The notes under the pieces are model-generated. The model was not told where the DNA came from. It did no database searches and saw nothing but the letters and a program-made list of their open reading frames with translations. From Azovibrio sp. (GTDB lineage: Bacteria > Pseudomonadota > Gammaproteobacteria > Burkholderiales > Rhodocyclaceae), in the NCBI GenBank assembly GCA_026414665.1, contig JAOAIO010000002.1, forward strand, positions 1-64,000: a DNA stretch of 64,000 nucleotides. The letters are read 5' to 3'. Both the position numbers and the translations under genes were made by a program. Shown here piece after piece: positions 34,993-44,776 of the stretch (within the stretch, counting starts at the first letter, position 1; every line of letters starts with the position of its first letter).

Positions 34993-36069
34993 ATGACCGA
35001 AACTTTCTACGATGTATTGCGCCGCCAAGGCATTACGCGGCGCAGCTTCCTGAAATTCTGCAGCCTCACCGCCACCTCCCTGGGGCTGGGTTCCGCCGCG
35101 GCGCCGCGCATCGCCCACGCTTTGGAGACCAAGCCTCGCACTCCGGTGCTGTGGCTGCACGGACTCGAATGCACCTGCTGCTCCGAGTCCTTCATCCGCT
35201 CGGCCCACCCGCTCACCAAGGATGTCGTCCTCTCCATGCTCTCGCTGGACTACGACGATACCCTGATGGCCGCCGCTGGCCACCAGGCCGAAGCCATCCT
35301 CGAAGAAGTGAAGAAGAAATATAAAGGCCAGTACATCGTCGCGGTCGAGGGCAACCCGCCCTTGAACGAAGACGGCATGTTCTGCATCCAAGGCGGACGC
35401 CCCTTCGTCGAGAAGCTCAAGGAAACCTGCGCTGACGCCAAGGCCATCATCTCCTGGGGTTCCTGCGCCTCCTACGGCTGCGTCCAGGCCGCCAAGCCCA
35501 ACCCGACCCGGGCCACCCCGGTGCACAAGGTCATCACCGGCAAGCCCATCATCAACGTACCCGGCTGCCCGCCGATTGCGGAGGTCATGACCGGGGTCGT
35601 GACCTACATGCTCACGTTCGACCGCATCCCCGAACTCGATCGCCAGGGGCGGCCGAAGATGTTCTACGGCCAGCGCATCCACGACAAGTGCTACCGGCGC
35701 GGCCACTTCGACGCCGGCCAGTTCGCGGAAGCCTGGGACGACGAGGGCGCCAGAAAGGGCTACTGCCTTTACAAGATGGGCTGTAAGGGCCCCACTACCT
35801 ACAACGCCTGCTCCTCGATGCGCTGGAACGGTGGCGTCTCCTGGCCGGTGCAATCCGGGCACGGCTGCATCGGCTGCTCGGAAGATGGCTTTTGGGACAA
35901 GGGCAGCTTCTATGACCGGGTGACGCAGATCAAGCAATTCGGTGTCGAATCGAACGCCGATCAGATCGGCGGCACCGTCGCCGCCGTCACCGGCGCCGCC
36001 ATCGCCGCCCATGCGGCCGTGACCGCACTGGCCCGGGCCCGCAACAAGAACGCAACGAACGGAGAATAA
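34993..36069 (+). CDS. hyaA: Uptake [NiFe]-hydrogenase small subunit, Tat-exported, O2-tolerant type
   Basis: Tat motif [23 protein letters not shown] and [17 protein letters not shown]. Confidence 0.97.
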   Translation: MTETFYDVLRRQGITRRSFLKFCSLTATSLGLGSAAAPRIAHALETKPRTPVLWLHGLECTCCSESFIRSAHPLTKDVVLSMLSLDYDDTLMAAAGHQAEAILEEVKKKYKGQYIVAVEGNPPLNEDGMFCIQGGRPFVEKLKETCADAKAIISWGSCASYGCVQAAKPNPTRATPVHKVITGKPIINVPGCPPIAEVMTGVVTYMLTFDRIPELDRQGRPKMFYGQRIHDKCYRRGHFDAGQFAEAWDDEGARKGYCLYKMGCKGPTTYNACSSMRWNGGVSWPVQSGHGCIGCSEDGFWDKGSFYDRVTQIKQFGVESNADQIGGTVAAVTGAAIAAHAAVTALARARNKNATNGE

Positions 36070-36073
36070 GCCC

Positions 36074-37870
36074 ATGAGCGCCTACGAAACCCAAGGCTTC
36101 AAGCTCGACGATTCCGGCAAGCGTGTAGTGGTGGACCCGGTCTGCCGCATCGAAGGCCACCTACGCGTCGAAGTCAATCTCGACAAGGACAATGTGATTC
36201 GCAACGCCGTCTCCACCGGCACCATGTGGCGCGGCCTCGAAGTCATCTTGAAGGGCCGCGATCCGCGCGATGCCTGGGCCTTCACCGAGCGCATCTGCGG
36301 CGTGTGCACCGGCACCCACGCGCTAACATCGGTGCGCGCCGTGGAAGACGCGCTCGCCATTCAGATTCCCGAAAATGCGCACCTGATCCGCAACATCATG
36401 CAGCTGAACCTGTATGTGCACGATCACTTGGTGCATTTCTACCATCTGCACGCGCTCGACTGGGTGGATGTGGTATCCGCCCTCAAAGCGGACCCCAAGA
36501 AAACCTCGGAACTCGCCCAGAGCATTTCCTCCTGGCCGCTATCCTCGCCCGGCTACTTCCGCGACATCCAAAATCGCCTGAAAAAGTTCGTCGAAAGCGG
36601 CCAGCTCGGCCCCTTCATGAACGGCTACTGGGGCAGCCCGGCCTACAAGCTGCCGCCCGAAGCCAATCTGATGGCCGTCACCCACTACCTGGAAGCGCTC
36701 GATTTCCAGAAGGAAATCGTCAAGGTACACACCATCTTCGGCGGCAAGAACCCGCACCCGAACTGGCTGGTAGGCGGCGTGCCCTGCGCCATCAACCTGG
36801 AGGGCACCGGCGCCGTGGGCGCCGTGAACATGGAGCGCCTCAACCTGGTCAAGCACGTCATCGACCAAGCCGCCGAATTCGTAGAAAAGGTCTATCTCCC
36901 CGACCTACTCGCCATCGCCTCGTTCTACAAGGGCTGGCTCTACGGCGGCGGCCTTTCCTCCCAGGCCATGCTCTCTTACGGCGACATCCCCGACAAGGCC
37001 AACGACTACTCGGCCGGCAACCTGCTCCTCCCGCGCGGCGCCATCATCAACGGCAAGCTCGACGAGATCCACCCGGTGGACTTGAAAGACCCGGAACAGG
37101 TGCAGGAATTCGTCACCCACTCCTGGTACAAGTACCCGGACGAATCCAAGGGACTGCATCCCTTCGAGGGCATCACCGAGCCGCATTTCGTATTGGGCAA
37201 GAACACCAAAGGCAGCAAGACCCGGATCGAAGCCCTCGACGAGAGCGGCAAATACTCCTGGCTCAAGGCGCCGCGCTGGCGCGGCCACGCCATGGAAGTC
37301 GGCTGCCTGCCGCGCATGGTCATGGCCTACCTGCAACCCCAGCGCTACCCGATGGTCAAAGACACCATCGACATGGCCCTCAAGCAGCTCGACATCCCGC
37401 TCACGGCGCTCTTCTCCACCCTCGGCCGCACCGCCGCGCGTGGCATCGAGACGCTTTACTGCGCCAAGTTGCAGCAGGAGATGTTCGCTCGCCTGATGGC
37501 CAACCTCAAGGCCGGCGATCTCAACACCGCCAACATCAGCAAGTGGGAACCCTCCACCTGGCCCAAGGAGGCCAAAGGCGTCGGCTTCACCGAAGCGCCG
37601 CGCGGCGCGCTCGGCCACTGGATCAAGATCAAGGACGGCAAGATCGACAACTATCAGTGCGTCGTGCCCACCACCTGGAACGGCTCGCCGCGCGATCCCC
37701 AGGGCCAGATCGGCGCCTTCGAAGCCAGCCTGCTCGGTACCCCGCTGGCCAAGGCCGACGAGCCGCTGGAAATCTTGCGCACCCTGCATTCCTTCGACCC
37801 TTGCCTCGCCTGCTCGACGCACGTCATGAGCCCAGAGGGCCAGGAAATGTCTTCGGTCAAGGTGCGCTAA
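36074..37870 (+). CDS. hyaB: Uptake [NiFe]-hydrogenase large subunit
   Basis: [22 protein letters not shown] (L1); C-terminal [17 protein letters not shown] processing site. Confidence 0.98.
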   Translation: MSAYETQGFKLDDSGKRVVVDPVCRIEGHLRVEVNLDKDNVIRNAVSTGTMWRGLEVILKGRDPRDAWAFTERICGVCTGTHALTSVRAVEDALAIQIPENAHLIRNIMQLNLYVHDHLVHFYHLHALDWVDVVSALKADPKKTSELAQSISSWPLSSPGYFRDIQNRLKKFVESGQLGPFMNGYWGSPAYKLPPEANLMAVTHYLEALDFQKEIVKVHTIFGGKNPHPNWLVGGVPCAINLEGTGAVGAVNMERLNLVKHVIDQAAEFVEKVYLPDLLAIASFYKGWLYGGGLSSQAMLSYGDIPDKANDYSAGNLLLPRGAIINGKLDEIHPVDLKDPEQVQEFVTHSWYKYPDESKGLHPFEGITEPHFVLGKNTKGSKTRIEALDESGKYSWLKAPRWRGHAMEVGCLPRMVMAYLQPQRYPMVKDTIDMALKQLDIPLTALFSTLGRTAARGIETLYCAKLQQEMFARLMANLKAGDLNTANISKWEPSTWPKEAKGVGFTEAPRGALGHWIKIKDGKIDNYQCVVPTTWNGSPRDPQGQIGAFEASLLGTPLAKADEPLEILRTLHSFDPCLACSTHVMSPEGQEMSSVKVR

Positions 37871-37891
37871 CCCACTGCGAAGGAGAAAGCC

Positions 37892-38596
37892 ATGCTATCG
37901 CAACAGGACATGCTGGAGGCCGAACGGCACGGCAAGCAGGTGCGCTCCATCTACGTGTATGAGGCGCCGGTGCGCCTCTGGCACTGGGTGAATGCGCTGG
38001 CCATGGTGGTGCTCGCCGTCACGGGCTATCTGATCGGTCTACCGCCCGCCTCGGTGCCGGGCGAGGCCGCCGAGCATTTCCTGCTCGGCTACATCCGCTT
38101 CGCCCACTTCACCGCCGGCTACGTCTTTGCCATCGGTCTCTTGGCGCGGGTGTATTGGGCCCTCGTCGGCAACCACCACGCCCGGCAGATTTTCATGTTG
38201 CCCATCACGAACAAAGCCTGGTGGAGCGAAGTGCTGTTCGAGCTGCGCTGGTACTTGTTCCTGGAAAAGCACCCGAAGAAATACGTCGGCCACAACCCCA
38301 TGGCGCAGCTGATGATGTTCTTCTTTTTCACCGTGCTCGCCTTCGGCATGGTCATCACCGGCTTTGCGCTCTACTCCGAAGGCGCCGGGCTGGGCACCTG
38401 GAGCGACCGCCTATTCGGCTGGGTCCTGCCGGCTCTGGGCGGTTCCATGCAAACCCATAGCTGGCACCGGCTGGGCATGTGGATCATGATGAGCTTCGTG
38501 CTGGTGCACGTCTATGCCGCCATCCGGGAAGACATCATGAGCCGCCAGTCGCTGATTTCCACCATGGTCTCCGGCTGGCGCATGTTCAAGGACTGA
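37892..38596 (+). CDS. hyaC: Ni/Fe-hydrogenase b-type cytochrome subunit
   Basis: VYEAPVRLWHWVNALAMVVLAVTGYLIG; HSWHRLGMWIMMSFVLVHVYAAIRED. Confidence 0.96.
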   Translation: MLSQQDMLEAERHGKQVRSIYVYEAPVRLWHWVNALAMVVLAVTGYLIGLPPASVPGEAAEHFLLGYIRFAHFTAGYVFAIGLLARVYWALVGNHHARQIFMLPITNKAWWSEVLFELRWYLFLEKHPKKYVGHNPMAQLMMFFFFTVLAFGMVITGFALYSEGAGLGTWSDRLFGWVLPALGGSMQTHSWHRLGMWIMMSFVLVHVYAAIREDIMSRQSLISTMVSGWRMFKD

Positions 38597-38613
38597 CGCC
38601 GCCCGCGCCAGCC

Positions 38614-38943
38614 ATGTCTCATCTTCTGCTACAGCATCGCTTGGCCCCGGGACGCACCCCCATGCACCCGGGGCGTTTTCTTCAAACTCGCTTTCTCGAA
38701 CCTATGGGCGTTTCCCAAGAAGCCCTGGCGCGAGCGCTCGCCATTTCTCGCCGCCGGGTCAATGAGCTCGTGCGCGGCAAGCGCAGCCTCACCCCGGACA
38801 CGGCGCTGCGCCTGGCGCTACACTTTGGCCTTGCCGCCGAATTCTGGCTCGGCCTACAGACCGCCTGGGACTTGCACCAAGCCCGACGCGACCTGGCGCG
38901 CGCCATGCCGACTCGCATCCTGACTGGCAAGCGCGTAAATTGA
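38614..38943 (+). CDS. HigA-family (XRE/HTH) antitoxin-like protein, orphan
   Basis: MHPGRFLQTRFLEPMGVSQEALARALAISRRRVNELVRGKRSLTPDTALRLALHFGLAAEFWLGLQTAWDL is a HigA-type HTH. Confidence 0.9.
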   Translation: MSHLLLQHRLAPGRTPMHPGRFLQTRFLEPMGVSQEALARALAISRRRVNELVRGKRSLTPDTALRLALHFGLAAEFWLGLQTAWDLHQARRDLARAMPTRILTGKRVN

Positions 38944-38969
38944 CGGCCTCGTTCCGTACGCGCTTGACC

Positions 38970-40196
38970 ATGAGTTCGCTTCCCCAGTCTCACCCAGCCC
39001 GCCGCGATGCGGCCATCATCGCCCTGATCGGCGCCGTGCACGGCGTCTCACACTTCTTTCACCTGCTCCTACCGCCCTTGTTCCCTTGGCTGATGGCGGA
39101 ATTCGACCTCTCTTTCACCCGCATCGGCTTGGCCGTGACCGTATTCTTCGTGGTCTCCGGCATCGGCCAAGCCGCGGCAGGATTTCTCGTCGATCGCTGG
39201 GGCGCGGCACGCGTGCTGGCCGGCGGCATCGCCTGCTTCTGTCTTGCCGCCCTACTCCTCGCGGGCGCCACCGGCTTCCCGACCCTGCTATGGGTCGGCG
39301 CCCTGGCCGGTCTGGGCAACGCGGTGTTCCACCCAGCCGACTTCACCGTGCTGAACCGACAGGTCTCCGCGCCACGCCTCGGGCACGCGTTCTCGGTGCA
39401 CGGCCTATCCGGCAATCTGGGCTGGGCTCTCGCGCCGATCTTCATGACCGGCATCGCCGCCCTAGCCGGCTGGCGCGCCGCCGCCCTGGGGGCCGCCTTG
39501 CTCGCCCTGCTGGCCCTCCTGCTGCTGCTCGCCTTGCGCCATTTGCTCGCCGATCCATCTGGCGCTCAGCGCCTGAGCGCGACACGCAACGCGCACCCGC
39601 TCGCCTTCCTCGGTGTGCTGCCGGTCTGGATGTGCTTTGCCTTTTTCTTGCTCATCACCACGGCCTTCGGCGCCATCCAGAACTACGCTTCGCCCATCCT
39701 CGCGCAGCTCTACGGCCTGGCCCGCCCCCTCGCCGCCGGCAGCCTGTCGGCCTACCTGCTGGGCGGCGCCGGCGGCATCGCCCTGGGCGGCTTCCTCGCC
39801 CAGCAGGGCGAACACGACCGGATCATCGCCCTGATGCTGACGCTGGCCGCCCTGCTCGCTCTGCTGCTCGCCAGCGGCTGGCCGCCGGCCTGGAGCGTGC
39901 CCATCCTGATGGCAAGCATCGGCTTTCTCACCGGCATCGCCGGCCCCTCACGGGACTTGCTGGTCCGCCGGGCCGCCGTGAGCCGCTTCGGCGAGAGCGC
40001 CTATGGCCGCATTTACGGCTTCGTCTATTCCGGCCTCGATGCCGGCCTCGCCCTCGCGCCGCTCGTGTTCGGCATTTTGATGGATGCCGGCCGGGCCGGC
40101 GCCGTGCTGGTCGGTGTCGCCTTGCTCCAAAGTCTCGCCATCTTTACCGCCTTGGGCGTGGGCCGGCATCTGACGCCACGGCCCGCGCCAGGCTGA
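38970..40196 (+). CDS. MFS transporter (Fsr-like)
   Basis: 12-TM-like hydrophobic pattern; DRWGAARVLAGG MFS loop motif; inside hydrogenase operon. Confidence 0.9.
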   Translation: MSSLPQSHPARRDAAIIALIGAVHGVSHFFHLLLPPLFPWLMAEFDLSFTRIGLAVTVFFVVSGIGQAAAGFLVDRWGAARVLAGGIACFCLAALLLAGATGFPTLLWVGALAGLGNAVFHPADFTVLNRQVSAPRLGHAFSVHGLSGNLGWALAPIFMTGIAALAGWRAAALGAALLALLALLLLLALRHLLADPSGAQRLSATRNAHPLAFLGVLPVWMCFAFFLLITTAFGAIQNYASPILAQLYGLARPLAAGSLSAYLLGGAGGIALGGFLAQQGEHDRIIALMLTLAALLALLLASGWPPAWSVPILMASIGFLTGIAGPSRDLLVRRAAVSRFGESAYGRIYGFVYSGLDAGLALAPLVFGILMDAGRAGAVLVGVALLQSLAIFTALGVGRHLTPRPAPG

Positions 40197-40366
40197 AAGG
40201 CGCAGCACCACAAGCATCACCCAGACGGAAAGCAAATTTCCACCCCGCGCCATGCCCTCGCGCCGCACGCTCGCGCGCCTGGCGCGGCAGCGCCCAGCTT
40301 ACGCGTCATATTCCCAGCCTGGCATGGCTCTTGTATGGGTAACGGACCGCGTTACACCAATCGCCC

Positions 40367-41029
40367 ATGTCCACTCCATCCGCTTTCACCCCGACCAACA
40401 TCCTGGTGCTCGGCATCGGCAATCTGCTCTGGGCCGACGAAGGCTTTGGCGTGCGCTGCGTCGAGGCGCTGCACCGGGATTGGCAATTGCCGCCGCAAGT
40501 CACGCTGATGGATGGCGGCACCCAGGGGCTCTACCTATTGCCCTACGTGCAAGCCGCCGACTGCTTGCTGGTCTTCGATGCGGTCGATTACGGCGACCCG
40601 CCCGGCACCTTGCGTGAAATCGTCGGCGATGAGGTGCCGCGCTTCATGGGCGCCAAGAAGATGAGCCTGCACCAGACCGGCTTTCAGGAAGTGCTCGCCG
40701 CTGCCGCCTTCACTGGGCAGCTACCGCAAGCGCTGGTGCTCATCGGCGTCCAACCCGAAGAGCTGGAAGACTACGGCGGCAGCCTGCGCCCCGTGGTGAA
40801 AGCGCGGATTCCCGCCGCCTTGGAGCTGGCGCTGAAGTGGCTACGCCAGTGGGGCGCGCCGGCCCGCCGGCGCGCCCCGAATGAAGCGCCAGACGCCGCC
40901 GCGCCCTATCTCGGCGATGCGGCGCTGGCCATCGAGCATTACGAAGCCGAACGCCCCGACGCCCTCATGGCCTGGCGCATCGGCGACCCGCGTTTTCTCA
41001 ACATCCGCGATCAAGCGGAGGCGCCCTAA
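40367..41029 (+). CDS. hyaD: Hydrogenase maturation endopeptidase
   Basis: ILVLGIGNLLWADEGFGVRCVEAL; DAVDYG; HQTGFQEVLA. Confidence 0.96.
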   Translation: MSTPSAFTPTNILVLGIGNLLWADEGFGVRCVEALHRDWQLPPQVTLMDGGTQGLYLLPYVQAADCLLVFDAVDYGDPPGTLREIVGDEVPRFMGAKKMSLHQTGFQEVLAAAAFTGQLPQALVLIGVQPEELEDYGGSLRPVVKARIPAALELALKWLRQWGAPARRRAPNEAPDAAAPYLGDAALAIEHYEAERPDALMAWRIGDPRFLNIRDQAEAP

Positions 41030-41031
41030 GC

Positions 41032-41349
41032 ATGTGCCTGGGCATCCCCATGCAGGTCATCGAGGCCGGCCCCTTCCAATCGCGCTGCCGCGGCAGAAAC
41101 GGCGAAGCCTGGATCGACACGCGCCTGGTCGGCCCGCAGCCCCCGGGCGCCTGGGTGCTGACCTTTTTGGATGCCGCCCGCGAAGTCCTGGCGCCCGAAC
41201 GCGCCGCCGCCATCGACGCGGCCTTGGACGCCCTGGAGCGGCTCCAGAGCGGCGCCCCCTTATCCCCGGACGACCTCGACGCCTGCTTCGCCGACCTGGC
41301 CCAACGCGAGCCCCAGTTACCCGATTTTCTCCATAAGGATGCCGAATGA
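41032..41349 (+). CDS. hupF: HypC/HupF-family hydrogenase chaperone
   Basis: MCLGIPMQVIEAG N-terminus; operon position. Confidence 0.92.
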   Translation: MCLGIPMQVIEAGPFQSRCRGRNGEAWIDTRLVGPQPPGAWVLTFLDAAREVLAPERAAAIDAALDALERLQSGAPLSPDDLDACFADLAQREPQLPDFLHKDAE

Positions 41350-41807
41350 GCGACATCGCCGAAGCTAACCTGTCCCCTGCGCCCAGCGCGCTCGACCGAC
41401 TCGCACACAGCATCGCCCGCCTCGTTGCCCGACACGGCTTTAAGCGCGTTGCGAGCACCGCCGACCTGCCCCTCGCCGGCTTGGCCGTGCTGCTCCTGAC
41501 CGACGACCCGCAGCGCTTTCCCGAAGTGCTGGACGCGGCCGTGATCCTGCCCGAAGCCTTGCATAGCCTGGGCCTCACGCTCTCCCGCCTGGTTGCCGAC
41601 CCCGGCGTCAGCGCGGCCTTGGCACCCGCCTATGGCGCCCCCCGCCCCCCGGCCGTGGTCTGCCTGCGGGATGGCGAGTACCAAGGCTCTCTAAGCGGCA
41701 TCCGTGACTGGGCCGAATATCAAGCCGAACTCGCACGCCTCATCCAGGGCCCAGCCCAAGCCAAGCCCATTGCCATCCGCATCGTTCAGCAGGGAGCCTG
41801 CGCATGA
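41346..41807 (+). CDS. hupG: HyaE/HupG thioredoxin-like hydrogenase accessory protein
   Basis: Position and DPQRFPEVLDAAVILPEAL ... RPPAVVCLRDGEYQGSLSGIRDWAEY. Confidence 0.85.
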   Translation: MSDIAEANLSPAPSALDRLAHSIARLVARHGFKRVASTADLPLAGLAVLLLTDDPQRFPEVLDAAVILPEALHSLGLTLSRLVADPGVSAALAPAYGAPRPPAVVCLRDGEYQGSLSGIRDWAEYQAELARLIQGPAQAKPIAIRIVQQGACA

Positions 41808-42682
41808 GTCACCCCTTCTCTCCCAGCTTCGCCCGCGCCTTTCCCATCCCCGTTGTCGCCATGGGCCCCGGCAGCCAGGGCGACGAGGCGCCCAGCTACC
41901 TACCCATGCCCGAAGGCATGGACACCTTCGCTGCGCCACGCCTGCCCGACACGGCCGACCCTGACGTGCTCGCCGCGGTCAAGGCGCGGCTGGAACGCCT
42001 CGTTGCCCGCCTAGCCGCCACCGACTTTGCCGCCGCCGACACGGTAGCCGAAGATCTGCTCGCCTTGCCCACGGCCGAACGCGAGATCATCGGCGAACTC
42101 CTCGGCTTCGGCGAAGTCAGCGCCTACACCGCCGCCCCGGCGCACTGGCGCGTGCAGGAAACCGCTTTCGCCGGCCTGTGGCGCGTGCTCGGCCTCGACG
42201 ACCAAGAGCGCATCATCGCCGACCGGCTCGAAGCCGGAGCCGTGCCGGCGCTGCTTGCGGCCGCCATGCGCGCCACCAGCAGCCCGGAGCTAGCGCCGCC
42301 CGCCTACCCGACCGGGATCATGAACGCCCCGGCCCTGGTCGAAGAACTGCGCCGCCATGCCGCCGACTATCGCCCCGGCCAGGCAGCGCATGTCATCAAC
42401 CTGACCCTGCTGCCGGTGAGCGAGGCCGATCTGGACACCCTCTACGGCTGGCTCGGCCACCGCGAGGTCGCCATCTTGTCGCGCGGCTACGGTAACTGCC
42501 GCATCACCAGCACCCGGCTGACGAATGTCTGGTGGGTGCAATATTTCAACAGCATGGACACCCTCATCCTCAACACCATCGAGGTGGTAGACATGCCGGA
42601 AGTGGTGCTCGCCGCCGCCGAGGATTTCGCCGACACGCTCGCGCGGCTGCGCGAATATCTGGCCCTGTTGGAGACGGCATGA
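41804..42682 (+). CDS. hupH: HyaF/HupH hydrogenase expression protein
   Basis: Position and ILSRGYGNCRITSTRLTNVWWVQYFNSMDTLILNTIEVVDMPEVVLAAAEDFADT. Confidence 0.92.
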   Translation: MSHPFSPSFARAFPIPVVAMGPGSQGDEAPSYLPMPEGMDTFAAPRLPDTADPDVLAAVKARLERLVARLAATDFAAADTVAEDLLALPTAEREIIGELLGFGEVSAYTAAPAHWRVQETAFAGLWRVLGLDDQERIIADRLEAGAVPALLAAAMRATSSPELAPPAYPTGIMNAPALVEELRRHAADYRPGQAAHVINLTLLPVSEADLDTLYGWLGHREVAILSRGYGNCRITSTRLTNVWWVQYFNSMDTLILNTIEVVDMPEVVLAAAEDFADTLARLREYLALLETA

Positions 42683-42909
42683 GCCACTTCGGTCAAGGCT
42701 TTGAAGGCTCCTATGCCGGCAACGCCGCCCGGCTCGCCCCCAACGATCGCCTCGAATGCGGCATCTGCTGGTGGGTGTACGACCCAGCCGTCGGCGACTG
42801 GCTAGGCGGCATCGCCCCCGGCACCCCGTTTGCGAGCCTGCCGGAACACTGGGTCTGCCCCCAGTGCGAAGCACCGCGACACAAGTTCATGGTACTCCGC
42901 GAGGATTGA
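42679..42909 (+). CDS. hupI: Rubredoxin (HupI/HoxR)
   Basis: CGICWWVYDPAVGDW ... WVCPQCEAPRHKF. Confidence 0.95.
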   Translation: MSHFGQGFEGSYAGNAARLAPNDRLECGICWWVYDPAVGDWLGGIAPGTPFASLPEHWVCPQCEAPRHKFMVLRED

Positions 42910-42911
42910 GC

Positions 42912-43394
42912 ATGGCTGCCAGCGTCCCGATCTGGTCGCACAACCCCGGCATCGCCGTGGAAGCGGCTTTCCGCGACATCGCCGCGACTCGCATGGCCGA
43001 CCTGCCCATCGCCAACCCCATGCTGGCCGTGGAGGCCGTAGCCTTCCGCCGCTACGAGCAAAACGGCCACTGGCTCGGCGTGCTCATCACCCCCTGGGCC
43101 ATCAACCTGCTGTGCTTACCCGCCCCAGGCGCCCCCTGGCCGGAGGCGCCCCCCGGCGCCAAGCACACCTGGCATTTCCCCTCCGGCGCCTACGAATTCA
43201 CGGTCGCGGAAACCGCGGCGCTAGGCCACTACCACCTGTGCTCGCTGTTCTCGCCGCCGACGGAATTCGAGACGCAAGAGGCCGCGCGCCAAACCGCTTA
43301 TGCGGCGCTCGCCGCGCTGATGCTTGCCGACGCCGACGCAGCGCCGGCGCCCCAGCCGCCCAGCCGGCGCGCCTTCCTGGGGCTGCGCGGATGA
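42912..43394 (+). CDS. hupJ: [NiFe]-hydrogenase assembly chaperone HybE/HupJ (HoxT)
   Basis: NPMLAVEAVAFRRYE, LLCLPAPG, HYHLCSLFSP. Confidence 0.9.
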   Translation: MAASVPIWSHNPGIAVEAAFRDIAATRMADLPIANPMLAVEAVAFRRYEQNGHWLGVLITPWAINLLCLPAPGAPWPEAPPGAKHTWHFPSGAYEFTVAETAALGHYHLCSLFSPPTEFETQEAARQTAYAALAALMLADADAAPAPQPPSRRAFLGLRG

Positions 43395-43428
43395 AACCGG
43401 GTTTACCACGACGGCGCAAGCTTGCCGC

Positions 43429-44394
43429 ATGAACACCGGAAAACTCCACGTTAGCGCGCACTGGCGCGCCGGATGCCTCGCACGGCTCGAGACGCGGCTC
43501 GACCGGCCGCAGCTTGCGCCGCTCCTCGAAGGCCAATCCGCCGCCCAGGTCGGCCTATGCGTGCCACTGTTCTACAGTCTATGCCGCCATGCCCAAGGCT
43601 TGGCGGCCGGCGCCGCGCTCGCCGCCGCCGCGGGGCGGCCCGCGCCGCCGCCGGCGCATTCCGTCTTGTGGCAGGAAACCCTGCATGAGCATCTCTGGCG
43701 CCTGCTGCTCGACTGGCCTGCCGCCCTCGATTTGGCGGCCGCGCCAGATGCCTGCGCCGCCTGGCGCAAGCAGCGCACGGCACCTACCCCGGCGCTGCTT
43801 AGCGCCACCGCGGCGCTCTTTGACACGGTCCTGGGCGTCACGCCCAGCGGACAGGTGCGGCCTGCCGGCCTCGCGGCGCGCTGCCTCGCGGCCCTTGGCA
43901 GCGCGCCGGCGCTCGCGCCCGTCGGCCTAGACCTGCCTGATCCGGAAGCCTGGCTCGCCCGCCAAGCCGATGCAAGCCCGATGGTCGCCGCCGACCCGCT
44001 CGCCGAACTCGACGCCATTGCCACGCCCGCCAGTCCGGGGGTAGCCTATGCCCGGCAACTGGCGAACGCCCATGCCGCCTGGCAGGCGCTAGCCGCTGGA
44101 CATCCCTATCCGCTACGCCTCGCGGCTTGGCCGCACACGCGCCGTGGCCTGGCGTTCACGCACACGGCGCGCGGATGGCTCGCGCATGAGGTCGTCCTCA
44201 CGCCTGCCGCCCGCGTCAGCCGCTACCGCATCTGGGCGCCGACGGACCGGCGCTTTGCCAGCGCTGCCGGCCTCGCCCGGCAGCTCGCAGCGCTGCCGGC
44301 CTTGGACGCGGCAACGCTGCGGCGGCAACTGGAGCTGGCCATCCTCGCGCTCGACCCTTGCCTACCCTGGCAAATCGATTGGACGGAAGACTGA
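43429..44394 (+). CDS. hupK: HupK/HoxV-like hydrogenase assembly protein
   Basis: Position and HSVLWQETLHEHLWRLLLDWP, IWAPTDRRF. Confidence 0.8.
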   Translation: MNTGKLHVSAHWRAGCLARLETRLDRPQLAPLLEGQSAAQVGLCVPLFYSLCRHAQGLAAGAALAAAAGRPAPPPAHSVLWQETLHEHLWRLLLDWPAALDLAAAPDACAAWRKQRTAPTPALLSATAALFDTVLGVTPSGQVRPAGLAARCLAALGSAPALAPVGLDLPDPEAWLARQADASPMVAADPLAELDAIATPASPGVAYARQLANAHAAWQALAAGHPYPLRLAAWPHTRRGLAFTHTARGWLAHEVVLTPAARVSRYRIWAPTDRRFASAAGLARQLAALPALDAATLRRQLELAILALDPCLPWQIDWTED

Positions 44395-44396
44395 AC

Positions 44397-44738
44397 ATGC
44401 ATGAAATGGCGCTGGCCGAAGGCGTGCTGCAACTCGTAGAAGATACGGCCCGGCGCGAAGGCGCCCGGCGCGTGCAGACCGTGGTATTGGAAATCGGCGC
44501 GCTCGCCAGCGTCGAGGTCGAAGCGCTACGCTTTTGCTTTGCTGCCGTGACCCGCGATAGCCTGGCCGCAGGCGCAGCCCTGGAGATCCAGACGGTGCCC
44601 GGCGCCGGCTGGTGTCTGCCCTGCGGCAAGCGCGTGCCCATGCGCGAATTGCATGGCGCCTGTCCAAACTGCGGCAGCTACCAGGTGCAACCCACGGCCG
44701 GCACGGAAATGCGGGTCAAGGAAATCGCCATCGAATAA
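44397..44738 (+). CDS. hypA: Hydrogenase nickel incorporation protein HypA
   Basis: [28 protein letters not shown]...CPNCGSY. Confidence 0.96.
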   Translation: MHEMALAEGVLQLVEDTARREGARRVQTVVLEIGALASVEVEALRFCFAAVTRDSLAAGAALEIQTVPGAGWCLPCGKRVPMRELHGACPNCGSYQVQPTAGTEMRVKEIAIE

Positions 44739-44776
44739 GACGCCGCTCCGGGCGTCACATCTCTGAGGACAAAATC

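Noticed and set aside
34855-36075. 406-aa minus-strand ORF
   Set aside because: Antisense to the hydrogenase small subunit; no domain signature.
36226-37962. 578-aa + strand ORF in an alternative frame
   Set aside because: Overlaps hyaB completely in another frame; Arg/Pro/His-rich low-complexity translation typical of a shadow ORF.
38614-40196. Complete toxin-antitoxin module in the hydrogenase operon
   Set aside because: Only the HigA-like partner is visible; the flanking genes are cytochrome b and an MFS permease, so a functional HigBA module is not supported.
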